Shown in pieces: positions 47,160 through 59,880 of a DNA stretch of 64,000 bases. Origin of the DNA: Rachycentron canadum (taxonomy: Eukaryota; Chordata; Actinopteri; Carangiformes; Rachycentridae). Under the pieces are notes generated by a model. It made no database searches, was not told where the DNA came from, and was given only the letters and a program-made list of their open reading frames with translations. The DNA lies in NCBI GenBank assembly GCA_038496675.1, contig CM076649.1:20441422-20505421 (forward strand), written 5' to 3'. Both the position numbers and the translations under genes were made by a program. Numbering within the stretch: position 1 is the stretch's first letter; each line of letters opens with the position of its first letter.

Positions 47160-47620
47160 CGTTAGTGGACGTCAGTTTTTTTCTCAGACTTTTAGTAAGA
47201 AACAAGTTCTTCAGCTAATGGACGCTGAAGTTAGCAGCACAATGTTTAACACGTTCAAACCCAACAGCGGCGCTCAGGAGAGGAAGGACAGAAGAGAAGA
47301 GGAGGAGTTCACCGCCCAACTGACAACATTAGGCAGGTTTTTACTCTCCGCGCTTCAAGTTGATGGAGCAGCCGGAGGCTAACGTTAGCTCGATTAGCTT
47401 CAGTCTCCATAGAGAACAGCGGAGCCAGGGCGGAGACGTCACTGAGCGCGAGACCCGGCGGTTGAACGTCAAACGGGTGAGGACAGGTTTCAGTGTCTCA
47501 GGAGCGGGATCAGGGTTTGAATCTGACGACGTCATTGTTACGTCTCACGTGTTGGAACGTGCGCAGTTACTGTGGCCTGTGTGCTAACGTTTGTCCGCGG
47601 TGGTTTGGTTTTAATGATGA
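47160..47620 (+). promoter_or_regulatory. CpG-rich block inside fbln2 intron 2, candidate internal promoter
   Basis: About 30 CpGs in roughly 400 bp (47220-47620), against near depletion on both sides. It contains three CRE-like GACGTCA sites (47168-47174, 47435-47441, 47528-47534), an E-box CACGTG (47546-47551) and a CTAACGTTAGCTCG motif of the kind common in fish gene leaders. A good donor, AAACGG|GTGAGG, lies at 47476/47477. A 54-codon frame starts at ATG 47218 (MDAEVSSTMFNTFKPNSGAQ) and ends at TAA 47380. I do not recognise its product, and it may only be leader sequence. It could be an alternative fbln2 first exon or the start of an unrelated transcript. Confidence 0.5.
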
Positions 47621-47710
47621 ATCCTATCGGTGTCAGCCAGTCATTCAGACAGGGCAGACCTGCAGTGAGCTGTAGCTGTGTCTGCTCTGTGCTTACAGAA
47701 CTCTTACAGA

Positions 47711-48060
47711 CTCCTGAGAAGTCAGATTGTATTGAAGTCTATGTGAAAATGGCCCCACTTCCTTTCCTTTTTTTCCTAATGAATTTATGGTCTCAGTCTC
47801 TACTTTCAAGTCTTCTTCAATACCTTATGACGTTCATTCTATTAGAGGGAAATGGGTGTGTAGGATATGCATTAGGGCATGGCCACTGTGTGATTGACAG
47901 ACTGTACCACACATGAAGACCTGCCAGATCTATCCCTCATTTCTCCTCAGCTCCGCCTTCTCCTCCAAGGTTCTCCTCTTTTCAAAAAGCCAAGATGGTC
48001 GATTGAAATAGTACAAACTTGAGGCTTTAAACTGACAATTTCCAAACCATGGTGGGTTTA
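47711..48060 (+). repeat. Dispersed repeat family A, copy 4
   Basis: Contains AGTCAGATTGTATTGAAGTC, TATGGTCTCAGTCTCTACTT, GTGTGATTGACAGACTGTAC and AGCTCCGCCTTCTCCTCC, and ends near CAAACCATGGTGGG. It is more diverged than copies 1 and 2 and lacks the GATGGTCCATTTAG block. It begins about 90 bp after the CpG-rich block. Confidence 0.7.
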
Positions 48061-51000
48061 ACCTTGAGTTGCATGGAGAGATACATGCTGACGTAGCCAT
48101 TTCTGCAGTGGTTAGCTGTGTCCAACCTTGACAACATGTAACTTTTTTTTTTTTTCACACAAAAACTTGAGGTTCTAAGGCCCTTGGCTTTAACAGTTTT
48201 ACCTTTAGCGTGCTGTAGCTGAAACACAATACGTACATTTAAAAGTGTAATTCTCAGGCTCTCTGTCTGTGTTTTTTACTGACATTTTTTATATCACCAG
48301 TGTGCAATGAATCTTGGGATAGGTTGGGCTATGGGGGATCCACCCATTGCATCTTTTGTTTCTCAGCAGAAGGACACATTTTTCTGCTGCACATGAAGGA
48401 GCTTTAGAAATGGGCCAGCATAGTCGTGCAGACTATGACACAGTTGGTCTTCAGATGCAGCCTCCAAATTATGCAGCCCAGAAATTGGGACCCAGTGTTT
48501 TTTGTTTTTTTTTTGTTTGGTTTTTTTTTCGTGGGTGTAAGTGCTAGTATGAAATGAAGGATCTAAGGCAGCGCTGTTGCGATAGATACACTAAACACGT
48601 GTAAACAGAACACTCTCTATATAGAGCATGTAGATGAATAAATCATTGAGAACTTCATCTATTTGGAGGCTGGTCTTAATCAATTAATTGTTTGATGAAA
48701 TAATGTCATTTCATAATCACTGGGTGTCACTTTTGATTTATTCTAAAGCCATTTGCACATTGATTTATGGTAATAATAAGAAACTTGTGTTTGCTTTGCT
48801 TTGTCCCGTGCAGCATGGATAAGCTTGGGAGAAGTTATCTGTCAGGGTGACAGTGTGCATTAATGCCAGATAAACTGCTTTCTCCAGATAGAAACGCTCC
48901 AGACTACAGACAGGTGGCTCACAGTCTTACAGTAGAGATAGGGGTGGGGAGGGGACTGCTAGGCTGGGCCTCTCTCCAGACTACTGATAATGAAGGTTAT
49001 CAGTGCTGATGGCTCATCATCTTGGAATAGCACTGGCAAAGCATGCAGGATTTGGCAACTCCATAACATCTGGCACAAATGGCCCCATTTTTTTTTTCAC
49101 GAAGCTGGTTTGGGGTGATGTTTTTGTCGATGATAGGGATGTTTTGTCTCACAATTTATCTGCTAGAATTTCATCTGTTCTTGTTTTGGCATTTGTGACT
49201 TTCTGTAGTAAGTCTGGAGGTCACTTGTGTTTATACTTAAAGTATCTGATAATAATCATGGTGTCATTATTTTAACATACTGAAAAATAAAAACCATTAG
49301 TGGTTACTTTAATGCAAATTAGATTTCTGTAGCTCAGACACCTCCATCCCACCTCTCCCATCCTGCCCTGACTAATATCAAATTAGTTTACAATAAAGCC
49401 TTAGCAATTAATAGATAATTTGCTTCAGAAAAAAATAATCGACAGCAACTTTGAAATGTGATTTGATTTTTAACTGTTTTGTTTAACTGTAATGATTTTT
49501 AAAGCAAAATTGCTATACATGACAGTCCTAGCCCATTAGCGCTCCTCATATTGTAAAGAGTTGCTGGTGAGAGGGATGTCTGGAAGTCCTTGCTTAGTCT
49601 GCTGCCTCCAGGGTGGTGTCCTGCAGTCTGTGTAATATACATGCTGCAAAAAGGGACACTGAAGAAAGTTGTTATTTTAGGATGAGGAACCCTTGTTTGC
49701 TCCTGCAGTGGCCTGTTGTACCAGCTAGTGGATAAGTTCAAATATAGTTGGAAGGATGGATGTACAAGTAGGATGACAAGAGATAAACAGTCAACGTCCT
49801 TATTTGCAGTCACAACAGAGTGGTTAGTCAGTCGTGTCTATTGTTAACAGGAGGAAAGCTCTTTGAGTGGTTACACAGTCATTTCATTTCCAGTGACAAG
49901 GCACACTACATCTCTTTACACTTTACACACAGGATGACATTAACTGGAGTTTCACTGGCAATTGTCATTTCCATTGACACCACTTGTTGTACTTTGTTCA
50001 GATGGAGACATTGGTATAATTGAGAGCAAGTGTTTTTATGACAAATGATTGTTCGCAGATAATTAAATTGTATCATATGTTTGCTAGTTCCTGATGGCAT
50101 ACATTACATTCAGTACTTCAACAGTCAACCAGCTGCTGCAGGTTTCTTCTACCCTTTTTAGACCAAAAGTAGTGGGTTTTTAAATGCCTTCATATATGAT
50201 TGAACCCTTATTCACTGCCAGTCGAGTTTGCCTTTCTGTTCAGACTGACACTTACGTCAGCCAGGAGTGAGGTCATCACATAAAGTTACAAAGGACAGAC
50301 GGACGGACGCAGTGGAGGGAGAGAGAGAGAAAAAACTCCTAGCAGCCACGCAGAGTGATAAAACAGATCTATCTGTCTCATCCCCAGTTTGTTTCTCCAA
50401 TTGTGTGTTTTTAAAACTTACTTTGGGGCTCCAGCACACTCTCTCGTCCCCAAACTCAGCACTTTAGCAGCACTGTGCTGGACAGGTGACATGTCTGTCT
50501 ACTAGTGCTTGGAGAGAGGTTACAGCAAGAAAAGAGGCAAAAATTGGTATGTTCATCTAGGTGTTGTGCCAATAAAACCTGTGTCTATTGTAGAGTAATT
50601 TGGCTCGGGTCTGAATGCTGATTGTAGCCTTTTCAATTGCTGAAAAAACCCACCAGGTATTAGCATGTCTCAACAGGTATTTTCATTCGTGTCTTTCTCT
50701 CTGATACTACTTGAATGCTGCAGGAGGTGAAATGTCGTTTTTTTGACAACAATGCTTTAAATGCAGTAGTAGTTTGGTTGTAGCCAGTGATGATGTAGCA
50801 GTTAGTAGCCTTTCACTTGTTTGTAGTGCAGTTCATCTCCTGTCTCCTGCCCACAGTGAGTTAAAAAATGTTCAGCCAGTCAGATTTAACAGTCTGTCAG
50901 GGTCAATCAGAGGAGGATGAGTTATTTGTCAGGTAGCAGTTTCAGTCTCCCTGTGCCTGGACTCAGGTGAGTTAGTCCTGAAGTGGCTTTTCAAAGGTTA

Positions 51001-52189
51001 CTGACGTGATAAATTAGGCATGATGACAACAGCTGCTTGAGGCATGTATGTGGCTCAGATTTCCATCTGTTACACCTCCCTGCTGTGGATGTTTTGACAG
51101 ACATTTGTCATTCACCTTAACTTGATTAGAATAAAATTCAGTGTTCACTCATTTTAAATTCTGGCATATTTCTGATGATTAAAGGTATGTTATGTTCTTT
51201 CTATTTGCCTGCACATTAACCATCAACCATCAAATTATAAATAATAAATGATACATTACATATATTGGAAAGAAACAGTGAATGACCTGTGTATAGATAT
51301 AGTGCTGGGTATTGCCATTGATTTCCTGAATTGATTCAATTCTGATTCACAAGGTCCTGATTTACTGTGATTTTCAATTTGATTCACTGATTTTAAACAT
51401 TTTCAGCACTGTTTTTGTTGCACATTGTTTTTTATGGCGGTCGACCATGAATGTTAGAAAAGTCAGATTAGCCACTTTGAGAAACTACAACAAATCCAGC
51501 ACGATAGAGTTGCTAACTTTACCCCAAGACTCGTGTAGTATAATCCAGGACAGACCCACAGGTCAGGGAATCCTGCACAGTGGATCTGTAAATCCTGAAG
51601 TGGCTCTTTTTCTAACCTGAACGCAAAATAATGCTTCTAAAGCTTATGTTGGTGCAAAATAAGCACAAATTTTAATCCTGTCCTTAAATTTAAACTCTTG
51701 TGTTTTTGGATTTGTAAAGGCACAAAAAATACACCATCCATTGTATCAAATATGACTGGCCATGACAGCTTGATTGGATAATCACAGTGGTGGATAGCAA
51801 ACAGTCAACCATAGCTGTGTTTTGATATAACCATTTAATAATATCACCATAATAAATTGTGGAATAACATTAGTGATTTGTCATTTGTTGTTTTGGCTGG
51901 AGACTCTCTGCCTTCTATTAAGAAACATTCTGCATCATTGGTAACTGCTGGGAGCGTCTTGGCGCTCGAATAGCTGCGGAGCAGCCTGGAAAGCTGAAAT
52001 CCCAGGCCGAACTGTAGAGTCACTGGAATCAATCAGATTTTATTTATGTTCATCTGTAAAACATTAGTTATACTCTTTGAAATAAGATACACAAATAAGG
52101 AGAGAAATAATTATCCTCTATAGCAGAAAGATGAGACAAGCCCTCAGTACTCTGAAAAAATCAAATCACCATGCACACTCCCAGGCCCT
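48061..52189 (+). other. fbln2: fbln2 intron 2, middle part
   Basis: No exon recognised. It contains T-runs near 48144 and 48500-48530. The segment 51300-51420 (GTGCTGGGTATTGCC... then repeated ATTTGATTCA words) looks like another decayed fish repeat. Reading frames are short and low-information. Confidence 0.5.
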
Positions 52190-52990
52190 GACAGGCAGGA
52201 TGCTCATGGAATATGTTTTTACAACGATACGATTACGATATGATACGATTCAATGACTTGAAATCGATACAGTAACTTTTTTTTGCCAAAAAAGTCAATA
52301 AGTGTGACAGTGACAGTGTGAAATAAATACTTGGATACTGGACAGTGCAGGATTCCTTGAGATTTTTCTTGAGGGGAATCAGGGATAAATTAATTATAGA
52401 TAAAAAAAAAAAAGTAACACAACCATTAAAGGCAAATACATTCACCCTTTATTAAAAGTGCAACCAACATTTCTTCTTGTTGATAAGCACTGGTTGAACC
52501 TGCTGCTATTGTTCTCATTTTCAGTATAAAATGAGTGCAATAATAATAACAAACCAAAATAAAGTGCAACCTTTCATTCAACCTTTCTTCAGGTTGAATG
52601 AACAGTAGATTAACCTGCTAGTTCTGTTCTCACGCGCCGGACCTCAAATGTGGCTTGAAAATCTCCTGCTCCGCTTCTTTTTGTTGTCCTCTCTGCTGGT
52701 GCATGTCGATGATGTCACACACAGGAAGAGTGAATCTAACATTTCTCTACTATTAAAAGTAAATAAAAATACATCTATATAAAGTTTGTCTTAAACACAG
52801 TTACAGCTTTTCTTGAATTTGCTTAAATACAATGTGCAAATTGTTAGTGTCGATATAATTGATATTAACAAGCTAATTGATTTTAGATCGATAATGTCCC
52901 TATTGATCTATAGAGGCTTATCGATGTAGTTGGATTGCAGTAATATTAATTGATACATCAATGTAGTCGATGAATTGTTACGCACCTTTC
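52190..52990. repeat. AT-rich decayed DNA-transposon-like repeat
   Basis: One end has reiterated GATACGAT-type words (52226-52272, for example ACGATACGATTACGATATGA). The other end has ATCGATAATGTCCCTATTGA and CGATGTAGT words (52885-52975). In between are poly-A runs and a short inverted motif AACCTTTC/GGTTGAATG near 52570-52600. The ATCGAT-rich ends resemble those of fish hAT-like non-autonomous elements. Assignment is tentative. Confidence 0.35.
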
Positions 52991-53884
52991 ATGGAATACT
53001 CTTCACAAAATCTGGCTGTTCGTGTTGTTGCACCACAAAGAGAGAAACAAAGTTCTCAGAATTTCTTTCAGCAGCCTGCTGAAACTGAGCTACTCTACCA
53101 GACTCTCAGACCTGTGTAGAACTTGTCTACACGTGTCCAGTAAATGCAAGACAAGAGTTTCCATCTGTTCATCTGTAATCACTGCTTCCTGAGGGATATA
53201 CAATAGCGAATACTGAGCTATGTGTGCTTCAGAAAAAGGTGACTTTGATCTGATATTTGGACTGTGACAAACCAGGGGAGTATGTACATGAGGCTTTAAA
53301 GAATGTGTCTGCACATCTGGATTACTGACTGAAATAATACACTTCTCTGAAGGAATTATCATGTGAAGAATTCAAACTGAGCTGTGTCTTAAGAGATGAA
53401 ATGCTGTGTGATGTTGGGAAGTGACTGAGACTGGATTTACTCGCTTACAGTTACAGTTAGAGGATTTGGACCACATAAAAAGCACAAATCCACTGTAGTG
53501 CTTACGCTTCATGTCATTAGCAACTTGTAAATTTATGACATACTATCCCAATACACAGGCTTACAATATTTGCAAGATGTCAAGTGCCTACTTGTGTGAC
53601 ATGTGGTCTTACTGTCAGCAGACCGTGGAGGTTTTCCAGAACACATTGGGAAACACTTGGTTATAATATGCAGGCTCTGTAAATCCAGCTTGCTCCCAGG
53701 ATCCAGACTCAGGAGCTTGATAGTCTGTTAGTCAAGCAGCTTAATACTGGCCTGAATCATTACGAGTGGAGTGGCAGACCAGAAGCATGTTCGTGTATTG
53801 ATTGACATCTGACAACCACCGGCTTTCATCTCTGACTCTGGGCTTTCCTGAGGCCAAGGCTGGCTCAGAAACGTTTTATGGGGA
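52991..53884 (+). other. fbln2: fbln2 intron 2, no feature seen
   Basis: No exon, repeat or RNA gene recognised in this stretch. Confidence 0.45.
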
Positions 53885-54056
53885 GGTGCCCTGATAGCAC
53901 CGGGTAGAGCACATACCATTAAGGCTTAGTCCTAAACACAACAGCCAGGTTTGAATCTGGCTCTCTCTCCCTGACTTTCCTCTCTTTCTCATTGTATCTG
54001 TAACTCTATGCTCACACACACAGTATTTTATTTCAGCTAAATTGCCAATAAAGATG
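53885..54056 (+). repeat. tRNA-derived SINE, diverged copy
   Basis: Head with GCACCGGGTAGAGCACATAC (box A region) and AGCCAGGTTTGAATCTGGCT (box B region), body CTCTCCCTGACTTTCCTCTC, and an end with GCCAATAAAGATG. Same layout as the copy at 25305-25455. Lies in fbln2 intron 2. Confidence 0.6.
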
Positions 54057-57000
54057 TTCTCATTTACATGTTTTTCTGTTTCTGTTGTCTGCTCTGTGTG
54101 TACGACTTTTGCTTCCAGTCCAAGCACCTGGCTCTGAATGCTAACTTTTACCAGGTTTTATTATTTAAATTTAAATGGTCACAGGTGACCTGATAAAATA
54201 CTAGGACTATCTTGGCATTACAAATATAAGCAAATAAAGGAGATGGAGACCATTTTACTGTATTCAGCTCTACTACTTGCAGTTTAAGCCAACTCCAGTT
54301 TTATCAGTTTTATTGCTTCCTCCAACACCATTTTTGATTAGGAGCATTTGCATTATTTATAATGACTACCTCAGAAGGGCAATTTAATTAGCACTGGAGG
54401 TTGTGAGGGAGAAGGGTAATTTTGGGACAGGCACAATATTTTAATGGTCTTCATTCAGAGGCAATTAAAGCAGTAGACTGCAATATTTTCTATAACTGGA
54501 AGATGTTTTTTTCTTGTCTATCATTAGTTCATGTAAAAACAATTGTGCAGGAAAACTTTTTGGTTTTCTGTTCTTAAATTTTACTGAGTTAGGTTCTTCT
54601 TGGAATAGGCTTCTTACGTACAGCAGCTTTGTGTTTCAGAGTTCTTCCAAATCATGAGGTAGTTAGCATGAATAGCTAGCATGGCAAAGACAACAACTTA
54701 AATCAATATTTTGTTCTGAGGCTTTCTTCTGATTGGCTGATTGTTTACTGAGTGATCCAATAGAAATATAGTAGATTTCAGGTAAATACTCATGTTGGAT
54801 GGGGGGTTCAGGTGGGCTGGGCTTGGCACATGGCTGAGGATGGTGACTGTTTTCATTGTTTTCATCACACAGTCTCAGAAGTCCTGACAGCTGGTTTTAA
54901 GGCTCAGTTTCTAAAAACAGGCTGTGAGCATTTCTCTGTGGACTGAGACCTTGGATACTTTCACTATATTAATATAGAACCTGGACCTGCTTTTATAATC
55001 AAAGACCACACGGCGGTCAACCTTTAGACTGTACCTGGACCTTTAAAGATATGTAGGCCTATTACTTGAGCATGTACTTGAGTGTATGTCTACAGTGTGT
55101 AGAGGTTGTGTAAAGTGTTTTGTGTCTGTGTCAGCACAGATTGTAAAGTTTGGCTGGGGTTTAACCCATTCCTACAAATAACCATCGAAAACCTCAACAT
55201 TATCTTAAAACAACCTCCCACCTCTAGAAAACTTGACTTTTAGTTTTAAATATGGTGATTATCTTTATGGTAATGGGAGTGATTTACAATAAAAGACAAA
55301 AGTCTCAGATGGTTTTTATTTCATGTTTCTTTCTGCTTCAGAGGCCACGGAATAAAGGTTTTAGTGACAGTGACCCTTTCTTGGATTGAAAAGACAATGT
55401 AGGAAACTCATTTGCTGTCTGCTTGTTGCAGATAAAGCTCACTGTGGCAAACACATCAAAAACAAACACTTGTTTTTTTCTAGTTGTTTGTGTAATAATC
55501 TCTCTTTATCTGAAATCATTTCATCATAGCATTTTACTTCTCATTTTAGCTCTTTCTACCACTCATTCTGCTCTCTCAAGCAAAGCCGTTGTCTTCTTTC
55601 AGCTTCAGTTTCAGTTTAGAAAGAACTGAAATCTTATATTAGAGTTTCTTTCATTGGTCTTTCTGAAAAAATTAAACATGTCTGTGAGGTTTATTGTTAT
55701 GTTTATATGTCTGAAACCAGTAGAAAACACTGTGTGTGACTCTTAGTTTATCAGATTAGCCCTGCGATGTAATGTTTTGTGTAGTGTCAGTATGGCAAAT
55801 GAGAACTAAAGCTGAAATAGCCTTCTGGTTTTCCAGTAAGTTGTGATAACACTGGTTGATAGGATTGTAATTATTTGCTAAGATTTTTTTAACCAAAGCT
55901 TTGTGATTCTGAAAAACTAAACTGGAGCATTTTGCAATAGCATCACCTTAATGCAGAGGTCCTCAAAGATTCTCCATAGGGCGAAAAGGACACGTGGATG
56001 CACTTCTTCTTAAGACAAGCAACAGGGAAGAGATAAAGGACGCAGTTGTCTCTTTTTATTTATTTCTTTTTCTCAGTGTCAGACTATGAAAGCCCTGCCG
56101 TGGTGAGGGCTCAGCGTAGGGCTCATTACAGAGCAAGTGCTGCCGATTTATATTTAGAATTGCAGCATCATCAAATCTGGGGTCTGCTTCACTGAAAATG
56201 TTCTAACTGCAACCTCATTATATGTGACTTTTCTGTTCCATTACCCATTATTATTATTCTAATATACATATACTTATTAAAGCCTGCCCAAAAATAGCAT
56301 CTATCAGTGGTTGTTTTAAAGGCGATTCACTCGTTTTACACTGGCAGCGAAGAGGACACACACTGTCACCACATGCACTTACTTATCTCACACACAGACA
56401 TGCAGGTGAGAAGAGAGAGCTGCTAGCTGCCATTCACACTGGTAAAAAGATCAGTTGTGTCTCTCCAGGTTCGTGCCCTGTAATTCAATGCAGGTGTAAA
56501 TTTCAATTGGACCCCTCTCTATTGTTGATGAAAGTCTGATTTCATTGGGTTTTGGCAGGTTTTTTGACTGGTGGAAAATGGGATTAAATTTAAATTTGTA
56601 TCTACTACAGCAGATTTAATTATAATCTACATTTGATCCATTTGCCAGCATTTGAAAAACTGCAGCTCCTATTTAAATGTCTGCATTGGAATCTTGACTC
56701 ATCATGTCCATCCAGGCATTTTTAGATGTGATCTTTTCAACTTTTTATGTGGTTCAGTTAAAATGATGTCCTTTAACCTGTCATAGCCTTAAGCCTGTGT
56801 GTAATGGTGTTCATTAAAAATAAATGTTATAAATTAATGTAATTATCCCAGTCTAGACAATGTAGGAAGGGAACACAGAACATACTTGGTACCAAGGTTG
56901 AACTACAATTATTGGTGCGATTTGAAGGGTTTTCTTTCTTCAACAATGCTTGGAAGTAGCAGTTGTCTTTGGTTTATTTTCCTAGTTGTCACTTCTTAGT

Positions 57001-59552
57001 TACAGCACACTGTTAGAATGACCTTAGCCAGAGCAAGCCACTGAAGTCAAAATGTCAAGAGGAAAAGCTTTTGAATGAAGTCAGCTAGGCTCAGGCACAG
57101 ATCATCAGTGTTGTCAGCTGTATCCACTTGACCGAAGCAGAGTGTCAAACAGAGCAAGTGCACACCAGCCCAGTTATTTGCAATGTCAGAGGACGCTCCA
57201 TCTGATTATCAGCTCCAGGATGGATGATCTTGAGTGTTCTGCGTCTGCACCATCTTCAATCCCCTGATTTAGCATGAGATCTTCAAACCACCCTGAGGTT
57301 TTGTCTTTTCTTATTTGAAGTCTGGGTGTGAAAGCAGCATTACATGTGATAGATGGGAGGGTTGTGTTATTGCCTCAGACCCAGAGGGGAGTCGGTACGA
57401 CCCCATTGAGGCTCAACAATTCTTGCATCCTGCTGTCCCTGGATAATACTGCTGTTATGAGAGTCTGCTTCACTGCACTCTCTGTCCCACTGTCAGCCTG
57501 ACCGACTGTTTGACCCCAATCATCTAAACAATGCTGCTTTTTCTACAGTGAAGCACACAGGCTGCACTACCTAGAAATATGGACCCTGAAGATTGAACAT
57601 ACTGTTGTTTTACTGAAAAGTGCTGGTTTACGTCATGGCAGAGGAGAAAACACTGATTCCACCTTGGACTGATTCCCTTTGTGTCATTGTATTGTGTCTG
57701 AATTTGACACAGAAAAGCACACATACTTACTCCATTTTGTTTTGCCTCTGATGTTTTCTCTCAGCTCTGAATGCAATGAACTCATGTCTTTACCAAGTGT
57801 CTGGGTGAAAAAACCAGAGACAGGTGTTTTTTTTTTTTTTTTTTTTACTGTTATTGTAATTCCCAACAATGAGAGAGTGTCTCTAAAGATGCCTGCATTA
57901 AAAGCAACTGGCATAGATATTGTGAATGATTCTCATCTTCTGTTATACTTGCATATAGCTCTGCATGATGGCTTTCTTTAACATATCTTAAGTGGATCTG
58001 TGAAAGCTTTGGCCTCGCAGCACTCTATCTCCTGCTTTGTTCTCAGCTGATGTCAGAGCCATTTTGCTCACGGGGGTTTGTTGGCAGGGAGCAAATCCTC
58101 TAAATAAAAGCGGATGACGATGAAGCGCAGGTCCCTCATCTGTCACCGGGGTCGTTCAGCTTATCTCTGAATGTGGAGAGATAGCTGGGTCATGAGTGCG
58201 GCCTGCCTGCTTTTGTTATGACCCCAGTCACGCTGCTTTCAGTGCTGCCTGCCAGCAGTAAAGTGGAACAACAAGCCGTTAATCATGCAAAACTACATTT
58301 GTTTCTGTGTTTGTAGGACTCAAGCTTGAGACAGAGTCAACAAACACTTGGAGCTGCTGTTGAGCACTAAAAATCTTTGTTTCTTCTTGAGGAGGAGTGG
58401 AGGTAATTGCAGAAACAAAAGAATGTTATTTTTGCATCTAATCAAGGCATCAAGCCCTTTTGTAATAACATAGTTTTGTAAGGAGAGCATGTGATAGAAT
58501 TTGAAGACCAGGGGCTATGATTAAAATGTGTATGCACAAAACCTAGAATTATGAATAGGCTTTTTTTTTTTTATAAATATCACTCATTGAGAAATAAGGT
58601 GAACTTGCACAAGCCTTCCACTTCAATAATTAACCATAAATGGATGAAGACACCAGACCAGAGAAGTCTTAATGAGGCTACAGACGCTCTGAAACTGTGA
58701 TAGTAAATATAAATATAGTATCTTAACAATTTACAGAATAACTCTCAAAGAATAATGAGGATATGATATTAAACAGTGCTAAAGGAAACAATCAGCACAC
58801 AAACACTCATTTCTGTCAATGGCATGTCAAATAGTTTTCAACTTGCAGTGATAGCAGTGAATGCAGCTCTGTGTAGTTGTCTGTTTTTGTTTTATGTTAA
58901 ATTTAGTGTCTCTTTTTCATTTTGCAAGAAGATAGTGAGACATCATGTGCCTTTGACAAACTTAGATCATATTTAAAAAAAAAAAAAAAAAAAATCTTTT
59001 CTCATTTTTGTTTTGTGTGTGCACTGTTTGTCTACATCACAAAACAATTGAAGGAAGAGGGAACTGTGTTCTCGTTACCCTGAGTAATATAGAGAAGACG
59101 TGAACAGTTTTCACAGGGACTATATCTTCAGGATAAATTAAAACTGTGCTGAAAAATGAAGCCAATCAAGGCAGCAAGCCCTTTTGTAATAAGTGCCAAA
59201 CCTGGAGTTCCTCTAACTAGAGTCTGTCTCCAAGAAAATGTCCAACTTTGCAGCAGAAATAAACAAATTTACAGCCTGGTACAAAAACCACTTTTGGTCC
59301 CAATCTTTCATTTCATATAACTCACCAATTTTATTAAGTTCTGTATAATGAGGGCAAGTTGCTTTGAGTGACAGGTGGGTCTTGGCTCCACAGATGCCAC
59401 ATGTCTCTGCCATTTTTAGACCAGCTGGGAGTTAGTGAGACACCCTGGATGTGCTGTTAGGCCCTTCACTTTTTCCCAGTCTAACCATCAGACCAACCAA
59501 GAATACTTTCCCCCTGATTTGAATGTAGTTGTTGCAGAATAAACATGAATTT
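54057..59552 (+). other. fbln2: fbln2 intron 2, later part
   Basis: No exon recognised. It contains a T20 run (57827-57846) and an A20 run (58975-58994). The block 58000-58270 has a balanced composition unlike its AT-rich flanks and might be a conserved non-coding element; this is inference only. Confidence 0.45.
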
Positions 59553-59880
59553 ATTTAAAGTGCCTATGATCAATTTTTTCATACTTGAGACAATGTATGA
59601 AACGACAATAATGAAAGGCAGTAACAAAGTGTAAGGAGTTGCTTGGAGTATCTGCAGCTCCCCTTGACTTTCTGGAGCTTTGTGGTGAGTTTCAGCTCAT
59701 GTTATTGTTTAGCTCTCTGGCCCACACCTGTACTGTTATGGTTCACTCTCACTCCTCTCATAGTGTTGACTTTGGATACAACAGGAACTGACAAAAAGAA
59801 ACCCAGTGTACACAAACTTCTCAGCACAAAACGGCAGACAGGCACAGTCAGAGCTAGTGAACCTGGATAAGCACTTAGCC
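59553..59880 (+). repeat. Dispersed repeat family B, copy 2
   Basis: Related to 35953-36345: shared TTTAAAGTGCCTATGATCAA-type start, GAGTTGCTTGGAGTATCTGC then CTGGAGCTTTGTGGTGAG, and a TTTAGCTCTCTGG region. Further along, at 60215-60275, GGACAAAGCCAGGCTAACAG and TTTATGCTAAGCTAAC resemble another common fish repeat piece. Confidence 0.5.
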
